Origin: an uncultured bacterium
Lineage (GTDB): Bacteria > Bacillota_I > Bacilli_A > RF39 > UBA660
DNA length: 7,289 nt
Reading direction: 5' to 3'
NCBI GenBank assembly: GCA_949288625.1
Contig: CASEKZ010000005.1
Span: forward strand, 1 to 7,289
A model generated the notes under the pieces. That model saw only the letters and a list, made by a program, of their open reading frames with translations. It was not told the origin of the DNA and did not search any database. Below are positions 1-5,607 of the stretch, in pieces; within the stretch, counting starts at the first letter, position 1, and each line of letters opens with the position of its first letter. The position numbers were made by a program, and so were the translations under genes.

Positions 1-15
1 TACTATTATGTTATT

Positions 16-42
16 AAAGAAACTTTATATAGTTCTTTTTTT
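16..42 (+). terminator. Possible terminator of a gene to the left
   Basis: The left arm at 16-24 (AAAGAAACT) pairs with 31-38 (AGTTCTTT), giving eight base pairs with one bulged A and a six-base loop. A run of T follows to position 42. A TAA at 15-17 (third frame) could be the stop codon of an upstream gene; that would match the other terminators here, which begin at or inside the stop codon. The stem is AT-rich and bulged and the upstream gene cannot be seen, so this is tentative. If right, it argues that the hydrophobic N-terminal extension readable from the ATG at 8 is not translated. Confidence 0.4.
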
Positions 43-91
43 AACTTTATATTATGGTAGTGTATGCTTTTTTAGAGAGGAGATGAGTAAG

Positions 92-271
92 ATGGAAAAC
101 ATTAATAGAAACATGACATTAAAGGATGCTTTTAAATTATATGATGCTAAGGAAATTAGTGCCGAAGAGCTACTTATATTAGCATATGATATAAAAGATT
201 CTTCTCAATCAGAAAACTTAGTTAACTATAATGATAATGAGAAGAAACAACCTGTTAGAACTTTGAAATAA
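92..271 (+). CDS. Small hypothetical protein, 59 residues
   Basis: I do not recognise this protein. It is short, charged and probably helical, with an acidic amphipathic stretch (LKDAFKLYDAKEISAEELL, residues 10-28) and a polar, Asn/Lys-rich tail. No cysteine, signal peptide or membrane segment is seen from this start. I chose the ATG at 92 because AGGAG at 78-82 lies nine bases upstream. The ATG at 83 is in frame but directly abuts that Shine-Dalgarno. A longer reading from the ATG at 8 would add a hydrophobic segment (LYIVLFLTLYYG), but has no visible ribosome binding site and runs through a possible terminator. A possible -10 (TATTAT, 50-55) lies upstream with no good -35. The gene appears monocistronic, because a terminator overlaps its stop codon. 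The ribosome binding site and open frame support it being real; the function is unknown. Confidence 0.55.
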   Translation: MENINRNMTLKDAFKLYDAKEISAEELLILAYDIKDSSQSENLVNYNDNEKKQPVRTLK

Positions 272-280
272 GTTCTTTTT
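257..280 (+). terminator. Rho-independent terminator overlapping the stop codon
   Basis: AGAACTT (257-263) pairs perfectly with AAGTTCT (270-276) across a six-base loop, followed by T to position 280 and then AT-rich sequence. The stop codon TAA (269-271) sits at the loop/right-arm boundary, so the left arm encodes the C-terminus of the small protein. The stem has few G-C pairs, so efficiency may be modest. It also overlaps the likely dusB -35 element. Confidence 0.6.
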
Positions 281-290
281 ATTATATAAT
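263..290 (+). promoter_or_regulatory. Likely sigma-A-type promoter of dusB
   Basis: The -35 is TTGAAA (263-268, five of six matches to TTGACA), with a 16-base spacer to a perfect TATAAT (285-290). Transcription would start near 297, leaving about 20 bases before the ATG at 317. The -35 lies inside the hairpin of the preceding terminator, so the two signals are superimposed. Confidence 0.6.
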
Positions 291-316
291 TAATTTAGTT
301 GGTTGGAAGTGGTAAA

Positions 317-1288
317 ATGTTTAAAATTGGTAATGTTGAAATTAAAAATAATGTTTGTTTAGCTCCTATGGCAGGTGTTTGTAATAGTGCGTTTAGGAGG
401 ATTATAAAAGAAATGGGCTGTGGGCTTATATATGCTGAGATGGTTAGTGATAAGGCGATTTGTTATGATAACGAAAAAACCATGGACATGCTTTATATGA
501 CGGAGGAAGAAAGACCTATTGCTCAGCAGATATTTGGAAGTGATGTAGATAGTTTTGTTAAGGCTGCTAAAATAATTGAGGATAAGATGCATCCTGATAT
601 CATTGATATAAACATGGGGTGTCCGGTACCTAAAGTTGCACTTCGTTCTCAAGCTGGTTCTGCCCTTTTAAAGAATCCAAAAAAAATATATGAAATAGTA
701 AAAGCTGTAAAAGAGGCGGTAAGTGTGCCAGTTACGGTTAAAATACGAAGTGGATGGGATAAAAATTGCATTAATGCCGTGGAGGTTGCTAAAATTTGTG
801 AGAAAGCAGGAGCTTCAGCAATAGCGGTACATCCTAGAACGCGCAGCCAGGCGTATAGCGGCAAAGCTGATTGGAGTATAATAAAAGCTGTTAAAGAGAA
901 CGTAAGTATTCCGGTCATTGGAAATGGAGATATAAAAACGGTCAATGATGCGATAAAGATGATTAATGAAACAAATTGTGATGCCATTATGATAGGAAGA
1001 GGGGTTCTTGGTAATCCGTATTTAATTAAACAAATTGTAACTTATTTTAAAACAGGTAAAATACTTCCTGATCAAACTCCTAAAGAAAAAATAAAAACTT
1101 GTCTTAAGCACTTTAATTATTTACTTAAAATAAAACCTGAAAAAACCGCAATACTACAGATGCGTACCCATGCTGCGTGGTATTTAAAGGGCCTTCCTAA
1201 TAGTACTTATGTAAAAGAAAAGTTATACAAAATAACAACAAAAGAAGAATTTGATAAAATAATAAATGATTATATGAGTATGTTTTGA
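317..1288 (+). CDS. dusB: tRNA-dihydrouridine synthase, DusB/YacF type
   Basis: This FMN-dependent, NADPH-using enzyme reduces uridines in the tRNA D-loop region to dihydrouridine in the cytoplasm. At 323 residues it has the usual family length. A TIM barrel fills about residues 1-240: the FMN-site APMAG motif (16-20), EMVSDKA (41-47), NMGCP with the expected catalytic Cys102, VKIRSGW with Lys142, VHPRTR with His172, GNGD (202-205) and IGRG (226-229). A helical tRNA-binding domain follows, with HAAWYLKG at 285-292. The N-terminus MFKIGN and MGCPVPK match the B. subtilis YacF/DusB1 branch as I remember it. A TTG at 299 is in frame, but the ATG at 317 gives the family N-terminus and sits after a weak Shine-Dalgarno (GGAAGTGG, 305-312). 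The gene has its own promoter and ends in TGA. Which uridines are modified cannot be read from sequence. No clear terminator follows; a bulged hairpin at 1290-1312 lacks a T-run. Confidence 0.95.
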   Translation: MFKIGNVEIKNNVCLAPMAGVCNSAFRRIIKEMGCGLIYAEMVSDKAICYDNEKTMDMLYMTEEERPIAQQIFGSDVDSFVKAAKIIEDKMHPDIIDINMGCPVPKVALRSQAGSALLKNPKKIYEIVKAVKEAVSVPVTVKIRSGWDKNCINAVEVAKICEKAGASAIAVHPRTRSQAYSGKADWSIIKAVKENVSIPVIGNGDIKTVNDAIKMINETNCDAIMIGRGVLGNPYLIKQIVTYFKTGKILPDQTPKEKIKTCLKHFNYLLKIKPEKTAILQMRTHAAWYLKGLPNSTYVKEKLYKITTKEEFDKIINDYMSMF

Positions 1289-1383
1289 TAATGTGATTAA
1301 AACATCACTATTAATATTAGCTAGGTTTTAGCATTATATAAGTACATGAAAAGTTATTAATTATTCATTTATTTAACAATATA

Positions 1384-1413
1384 TGGAAAACTTATAGAAA
1401 AATATGGTATAAT
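1384..1413 (+). promoter_or_regulatory. Extended -10 promoter of the TM2 membrane protein gene
   Basis: A perfect TATAAT (1408-1413) is preceded by TGG, giving the extended -10 form TGnTATAAT. The best -35 at 18-base spacing is weak (TGGAAA, 1384-1389, four of six), as is common for extended -10 promoters. Transcription would start near 1420, giving a leader of about 80 bases. Confidence 0.6.
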
Positions 1414-1419
1414 TACTTA

Positions 1420-1500
1420 TGTAGGACAAGGTTGTGAAAAAGGTGCTAGATGTCATAATTTTGGCCAAAAAAAGAAATAATATATTATTAAGGAGGAAAG
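1420..1500 (+). promoter_or_regulatory. 80-base leader with two palindromes and RBS
   Basis: This is the untranslated region between the probable transcription start and the ATG at 1501. It contains a perfect 12-bp palindrome TTTTGGCCAAAA (1459-1470) and a 14-bp AT palindrome (1476-1489) just before the Shine-Dalgarno AAGGAGG (1490-1496, four bases from the ATG). No riboswitch class is recognised and no open reading frame of useful length is present. The rest of the gap (1289-1383) holds only a bulged hairpin (1290-1312) and a small GCTA/TAGC stem (1320-1332), with no gene. Confidence 0.4.
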
Positions 1501-3192
1501 ATGAAAAAGTATAATTTGTTTAAGGTTTTAGCAATAACCATTTTCGTGGCTTGGCTACTTATTTTATTTATTCCAGGTTCATACATTGATTATTATACTG
1601 GTGCATCCGTATCAACCGGAATTTATAGTGTTGGAATATGGGGATTATTATCCAATTTAAGTGTTTCAATTGCTTACTTTAATGGTATTGCGGTATTCCT
1701 AATTGCTTTGGCATGTTTTTATGCCGTGTTAAACAAGGTTGAGGTTTATAATAACTTTGTTGGTAAAGTTGCAGGATTGTTTAAAGGAAAAGAAAGATTA
1801 TTAGTAACAATTACTACTTTAGTATTTGGTATACTTGCACTTTTTGTTAGTGATTTCTTAATTCTTTTAGCTTTTGCTCCGTTTGTGTACAAAGTTATGA
1901 AAGAGCTTTCAATAGATAAGAAAATAATTTTATCTTCAACCTTAGTTGCGGCTCTTGTTGGTTCTATGTGTGGTATTTATAATAGTACTTTATTTTCTGC
2001 GTTCCAATTAGAGTTGAATACTATGTTATTAGTTAAGATGATTTTGTTTGTTATATCTATTGCTGTTTTAATAATTTTAATCGCACCAAAAAAACAAGTT
2101 TTAAAAACAGCTAAAAAAATCACTTCTAAAACTAGTAAAAAAACAACTAAAGAAGAGGAAAAACCAAAAACGGTTAAAAAAGTTACTACTAAATTAAGTA
2201 ATAAAAGGGTTAGCAAAACCATTTATGCAATTCTTACCATTTTACTTGGTACATTTGGTATAAATAAGTTTTATGCTGGTAAAGTAAAAGCTGGAATATT
2301 AAGCATATTATTTTGCTGGACTGGTATTCCAACGATATTATCAGTTGCGGAGTTTATAACCGTTTTAACCGAGAAGAAAGATAAGGATGGAAAAATTGCT
2401 GCAACAACTAATAGAAGAAATAACGTATCTTTTGCTGTTTCACTAGTTATATTTATATTATTTGTTATTTGCTCTACAATACCATGGGAATCATTAATAG
2501 AAAATTGTTCAGTATTTAGTGATTTTAACGCATGGTTAAGCGACTTATCAATTGGTGAATATGCGATATTTAATAACATTATAGGAGCACCTGTTGCCGT
2601 TGATTTAACGCTTGGTAGTACGTCTGGAATAATTAACACCTTTGGTTCTTGGACAATGACTGATGTTGCTATTTTACTATTTATTATTACGCTTGTAATC
2701 GCACTAGCTAACAACGTAAAAATAAATGATTTTATCGCTACCATAACTTCTGGTACGAAAAAGATTTTACCTGTTGCTATTACGGCAATGCTTATAAGCA
2801 TAGTTTTAGTAATTATGGTAACAAGTGGAGTAAACGTAACGATTACTGATGCAATCTTAAGCTTGACTGACGGATTTAACGTTGCAACATCTATTTTAGC
2901 TACCATGATAGGAAGTGTATTAACGGCGGATTTCTACTATTTAGTGTCTACTGTTGGAACGGTGTTTAACGTTGTTGTATCAAATCAAGATTACTATGGT
3001 GTTGTTGCTTTAATTATACAAAATATTTATAACTTAATGATGATTATTGCACCTACTTCAGTTGGATTGATAATTGGTTTATATTATTTAGATATTCCAT
3101 ATAATAAATGGTTTAAATTCATATGGAAACTATTATTAATATTATTAGTTATAATTATAATAACTTCGGTAGTTGTATACGCTTTAATTTAA
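1501..3192 (+). CDS. Membrane protein: divergent DcuC/YfcC-like carrier with an inserted TM2 domain
   Basis: This is a 563-residue polytopic membrane protein. The N-terminal part (1-195) has about six hydrophobic segments. The C-terminal part (308-562) has about six more and ends with APTSVGL (517-523) and IPYNKWFKF (532-540) before a last membrane helix, resembling the C-terminus of DcuC/YfcC family (ion transporter superfamily) carriers. SWTMTD (383-388) also resembles that family. Between the halves lies a Lys/Thr-rich, probably cytoplasmic linker (197-240), then a TM2 domain (about 238-290) with LLGTFGINKFYAGK, a Gly-turn and FCWTGIP, whose two helices would keep the topology intact. The family's Glu-Glu and NPF signatures in the N-half are not evident; YNSTLF (160-165) occupies the NPF-like position. 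Substrate and transport activity are therefore uncertain. The start is supported by AAGGAGG at 1490. The gene has its own promoter and terminator. The TM2 domain is clear; the carrier assignment is inference from remembered family motifs. Confidence 0.7.
   Translation: MKKYNLFKVLAITIFVAWLLILFIPGSYIDYYTGASVSTGIYSVGIWGLLSNLSVSIAYFNGIAVFLIALACFYAVLNKVEVYNNFVGKVAGLFKGKERLLVTITTLVFGILALFVSDFLILLAFAPFVYKVMKELSIDKKIILSSTLVAALVGSMCGIYNSTLFSAFQLELNTMLLVKMILFVISIAVLIILIAPKKQVLKTAKKITSKTSKKTTKEEEKPKTVKKVTTKLSNKRVSKTIYAILTILLGTFGINKFYAGKVKAGILSILFCWTGIPTILSVAEFITVLTEKKDKDGKIAATTNRRNNVSFAVSLVIFILFVICSTIPWESLIENCSVFSDFNAWLSDLSIGEYAIFNNIIGAPVAVDLTLGSTSGIINTFGSWTMTDVAILLFIITLVIALANNVKINDFIATITSGTKKILPVAITAMLISIVLVIMVTSGVNVTITDAILSLTDGFNVATSILATMIGSVLTADFYYLVSTVGTVFNVVVSNQDYYGVVALIIQNIYNLMMIIAPTSVGLIIGLYYLDIPYNKWFKFIWKLLLILLVIIIITSVVVYALI
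2212..2370 (+). other. TM2 domain inserted inside the membrane protein
   Basis: Residues 238-290 of the membrane protein read as a complete TM2 module (Pfam TM2): a first helix, the diagnostic G-x-F-G-x-x-x-F-Y-x-G turn (GTFGINKFYAG), then Gly-Ile-Leu and a second helix with TGIP. A Lys/Thr/Glu-rich linker (nucleotides 2089-2220) precedes it and a charged one (EKKDKDGK) follows. TM2 is usually a small stand-alone protein or a terminal domain; here it is internal and in frame. Confidence 0.8.
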
Positions 3193-3213
3193 AAGACCTT
3201 GTGGTCTTTTTTT
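3191..3213 (+). terminator. Rho-independent terminator after the membrane protein
   Basis: AAAAGACC (3191-3198) pairs perfectly with GGTCTTTT (3203-3210) across the tetraloop TTGT, and the T-run continues to 3213. The stop codon TAA (3190-3192) overlaps the start of the left arm. The short loop, perfect stem and U-tract make this a convincing terminator, separating the membrane protein from clpC. Confidence 0.85.
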
Positions 3214-3227
3214 GTATTAAAATAAAA

Positions 3228-3233
3228 TATTAT
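3228..3233 (+). promoter_or_regulatory. Candidate -10 element for clpC
   Basis: TATTAT (3228-3233, five of six) lies 45 bases before the clpC ATG and just after the terminator. No good -35 is present at normal spacing, because that position falls in the T-run of the terminator. If used, transcription would begin near 3240, at the foot of the clpC hairpin. No CtsR heptad repeat and no CIRCE element is seen around it. Confidence 0.3.
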
Positions 3234-3238
3234 ACCCA

Positions 3239-3282
3239 TAACAAACATAGAATAAAAAGGAAGGAGAATTCTATGTTTGTTA
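3239..3282 (+). promoter_or_regulatory. 15-bp hairpin sequestering the clpC start codon, RBS in loop
   Basis: TAACAAACATAGAAT (3239-3253) is perfectly complementary to ATTCTATGTTTGTTA (3268-3282). The 14-base loop (3254-3267) contains the Shine-Dalgarno AAGGAG (3261-3266), and the start codon ATG (3273-3275) lies inside the right arm. In mRNA this would be a long, almost entirely A-U stem able to block initiation and open on warming or when bound by a ribosome or protein. The right arm encodes the first residues of ClpC, while the left arm is non-coding, so the match is not forced by protein sequence. The inverted repeat is certain; its role is inferred. It could instead be a DNA operator. 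Confidence 0.7.
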
Positions 3283-5549
3283 ATTTTAGTGAGGAAACAA
3301 GGCATATATTAAAAATGGCGGAATATGAAAAAGAAATGTTGAATCATCCGTACGTAGGAAGTGAGCATTTATTGCTGTCCATTTTAAAAGATAGTAAATT
3401 TGTCCCAATTTTAAAAAAACATAAAATAACATATGATAAATTTAAAGAAAAATTAGTTTCATTAGTTGGCATAGGAAGTAAAAAAAGTGATTTTATATTA
3501 TATACCCCTTTATTGAAGAGGATTTTAGAAAACTCGGTAATTGAAGCAAGAGAAGATAACAATAAGAGTGTTAGTCCAGAACTTTTAATTATCAATATCT
3601 TAGATGAAGAAGATGGAGTGGCATATACCATATTAAAGAGTATGAAAATAAATTTAGACAGACTTTATTTTGATTTAAGAAACATTAAAAACGCGAAAAA
3701 TTATAAACGAAAAAAACTATTATTGGAAGAAATTGGTACGGATATAACTAAACTTGCTAAAGAAAAAAAGCTTGATCCGGTAATTGGAAGAGAAAAAGAA
3801 GTTTTAAAAACACTTGAAATACTACTTAGAAGAAAGAAAAATAATCCTATTTTAATAGGGCCGGCAGGAGTAGGCAAAACCGCGATTGTAGAGGGAATTG
3901 CAAATCTTATTGTATCAGATAAGTGTCCATGTTATTTGAAAAACAAAAGAATAATATCTTTGAATATTTTTCAATTGGTATCAGGCACAAAATACCGTGG
4001 TGAGTTTGAAGAGAAGATGAGAGCGGTAATTAAAGAGCTTGAGGAAAATCAAGATATCATTCTTTTTATTGATGAAATACACACGATGGTTGGTGCGGGT
4101 GGAGCAGAAGGGGCAATAGATGCTTCAAACATATTTAAACCAGCTTTAGCAAGAGGAACGATAAAAATAATTGGAGCAACAACAACGTTTGAATACAAAA
4201 AATTCATTGAACCAGATGCTGCACTTGCAAGACGATTTCAAAGTGTTATAGTAGAAGAACCAGGTTTAAATGATGTTATTAAAATTTTACGCGGAATTAA
4301 ACCTCTTTATGAAAAGTATCACGATATAACAATTAGTGATGAACTTTTAAAAGATATCGCTAGATTATCGGAAAAATATTTAAATAACAGGTTTGAACCA
4401 GATCGTTCAATTGATATTTTAGATGAGGTCTGTGCAAAGTCATCGGTTACTGAGAACCATAATGAAAGAAAAAGACGAATGTTAAATCAAAGACTTCAAA
4501 AAATAAACAAGGAAAAAATAAATGCCGTTTGTAGGCGTGATTTTCAAATGGCATATAATCTAAAGTTAGACGAAAGTAAAATAAAAAAAAGATTACAAAA
4601 TATTAAATTTAATAGAAAAAACGTTACTAAAAAAGAAGTTATTGACGTGATAAAAAACAAGGGAAACGTAATGTTTTTTACGGCGGATGATAAAAGAAAT
4701 GAGTTTTATAAAGAATTAGAAAATGAATTAAATCAAACTTTGTATGGTCAAAATAAAAACGTGGAAAAGTTAATAACGTCACTTAGAAAAAAAGAACTTT
4801 TAGATAATAGGCGTTGTTATTCTGTTCTTATAACCGGAAATCATGGGGTAGGTAAAACGCTTTTTGCCAAAACTTATTTAAGAAAACTAATTAATGAAAA
4901 AAACATAATAAACATCGATGCATCAGAGTATACAGAACATCATACGATAAGTAAATTAATAGGGACAACCGCAGGTTACTTAGGATATGATAATAAGAAC
5001 AATGTTTTTGAGAGAATAAGAACCACTCCTAATTCTGGTATAATAATTGATAATTATGAAGATGGATGTGAGGAGTTTAAAAACTTATTCATAAGGATTT
5101 TACAAATGGGTAAAATAGAGGATGCATCTGGTAAAAGTGTTGACTTTACTAACGCAATTATTATTTTTATAACAAATAATTATGATGGTGAGCAACTAGG
5201 CTTTAGCAAAAGAAATAAAAGTGGTTTTAATAACTCATCTGATCGCTTGACAGCTAAGGTTTCGTTAGTATTAAATTTATCTAAACCAGATGATGATACA
5301 ATAAAAAAGATAATAAAAGAAAGGTTTAAAAAGATAATTAAAAAGTATGATACAATAAAAGTTAAATATGATGATAACGTAATAAATTATATTTTTGATA
5401 AGTTGTCGTTAGGTAACGGACTTAGTAATTTAGATTTTTTAATTGAAAATGAGTTTGAAATAAAGATCATTGACGCTATATTGAATAACCAAGATAATGT
5501 TACTATAGATATAAATAAAGAAAGCAATGCTCAGAAAGTTATGAATTGA
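3273..5549 (+). CDS. clpC: ClpC-type AAA+ unfoldase with a degenerate second ATPase ring
   Basis: This is a 758-residue Hsp100 chaperone that would unfold proteins in the cytoplasm, probably for ClpP. The N-domain (1-140) has two ClpC-type repeats, with the acidic residues expected for phosphoarginine binding at Glu31 and Glu103. D1 (about 155-390) is canonical: Walker A GPAGVGKT (196-203), pore loop GTKYRGEFEE (238-247), Walker B Asp267-Glu268, sensor GATT (301-304) and Arg320-Arg321. A short ClpC-like coiled middle domain with a UVR-like stretch (414-441) follows. D2 has Walker A GNHGVGKT (522-529), pore loop GYLGY (568-572) and an LGF ClpP-type loop (642-644). However, Walker B is Asp593-Asn594 in place of Asp-Glu, and the Arg-finger and sensor-2 positions appear to be AKVS (661-664) and LSNLD (717-721). 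I chose the ATG at 3273 because MFVNFSEE matches ClpC N-termini and AGGAG lies six bases upstream. An in-frame ATG at 3123 lies inside the preceding gene. The length is somewhat below the usual 810 or so. Confidence 0.93.
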   Translation: MFVNFSEETRHILKMAEYEKEMLNHPYVGSEHLLLSILKDSKFVPILKKHKITYDKFKEKLVSLVGIGSKKSDFILYTPLLKRILENSVIEAREDNNKSVSPELLIINILDEEDGVAYTILKSMKINLDRLYFDLRNIKNAKNYKRKKLLLEEIGTDITKLAKEKKLDPVIGREKEVLKTLEILLRRKKNNPILIGPAGVGKTAIVEGIANLIVSDKCPCYLKNKRIISLNIFQLVSGTKYRGEFEEKMRAVIKELEENQDIILFIDEIHTMVGAGGAEGAIDASNIFKPALARGTIKIIGATTTFEYKKFIEPDAALARRFQSVIVEEPGLNDVIKILRGIKPLYEKYHDITISDELLKDIARLSEKYLNNRFEPDRSIDILDEVCAKSSVTENHNERKRRMLNQRLQKINKEKINAVCRRDFQMAYNLKLDESKIKKRLQNIKFNRKNVTKKEVIDVIKNKGNVMFFTADDKRNEFYKELENELNQTLYGQNKNVEKLITSLRKKELLDNRRCYSVLITGNHGVGKTLFAKTYLRKLINEKNIINIDASEYTEHHTISKLIGTTAGYLGYDNKNNVFERIRTTPNSGIIIDNYEDGCEEFKNLFIRILQMGKIEDASGKSVDFTNAIIIFITNNYDGEQLGFSKRNKSGFNNSSDRLTAKVSLVLNLSKPDDDTIKKIIKERFKKIIKKYDTIKVKYDDNVINYIFDKLSLGNGLSNLDFLIENEFEIKIIDAILNNQDNVTIDINKESNAQKVMN

Positions 5550-5566
5550 TATTGCTTTCTTTTTTT
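5517..5566 (+). terminator. Rho-independent terminator after clpC
   Basis: AAAGAAAGCAAT (5517-5528) pairs perfectly over 12 bases with ATTGCTTTCTTT (5551-5562), and the T-run continues to 5566. The loop is long (22 bases) and contains the last codons and the TGA stop (5547-5549). The left arm encodes Lys-Glu-Ser-Asn near the ClpC C-terminus. Confidence 0.75.
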
Positions 5567-5578
5567 AGACGTTTATTA

Positions 5579-5584
5579 TATAAT
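5579..5584 (+). promoter_or_regulatory. Candidate -10 element for cysS
   Basis: A perfect TATAAT lies 23 bases before the cysS ATG, placing the transcription start near 5591. The -35 position falls within the right arm of the clpC terminator and is poor (TTTCTT, 5556-5561), so either this promoter is weak or cysS depends partly on readthrough. Confidence 0.45.
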
Positions 5585-5607
5585 TAGGTATAGGAAGAAG
5601 GAGTGTT

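Noticed and set aside
8..91. Hydrophobic N-terminal extension of the small protein, signal-peptide-like
   Set aside because: There is no RBS before the ATG at 8 (only seven bases are visible), and the stretch overlaps a possible terminator; AT-rich DNA often reads as hydrophobic residues. Not fully excluded.
299..316. TTG start for dusB
   Set aside because: It lies only about two bases after the predicted transcription start; the ATG at 317 matches the family N-terminus MFKIGN.
649..987. 112-codon open frame on the - strand
   Set aside because: It is antisense to the dusB catalytic core and has no supporting signals.
1290..1312. Hairpin after dusB as terminator
   Set aside because: AATGTGAT pairs with ATCAC-T-ATT with one bulge, but no T-run follows; it is not convincing as an intrinsic terminator.
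1420..1500. T-box or other known riboswitch in the membrane-protein leader
   Set aside because: The leader is only about 80 bases, with no T-box sequence, no terminator/antiterminator pair and no recognised aptamer core. The cysS leader is too short (about 17 bases) for a T-box as well.
2271..2906. 211-codon open frame on the - strand
   Set aside because: It is antisense to the conserved membrane protein gene, with no RBS or recognisable domain; it is a shadow of that gene's codon pattern.
3123..3272. N-terminal extension of ClpC from an upstream in-frame ATG
   Set aside because: It overlaps the end of the membrane protein gene, reads through a strong terminator, and has no RBS. The ATG at 3273 has an RBS and gives the family N-terminus.
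3191..3272. CtsR or CIRCE heat-shock operator upstream of clpC
   Set aside because: No GGTCAAA-type tandem heptads and no TTAGCACTC/GAGTGCTAA inverted repeat are present; the inverted repeat that is present has a different sequence.
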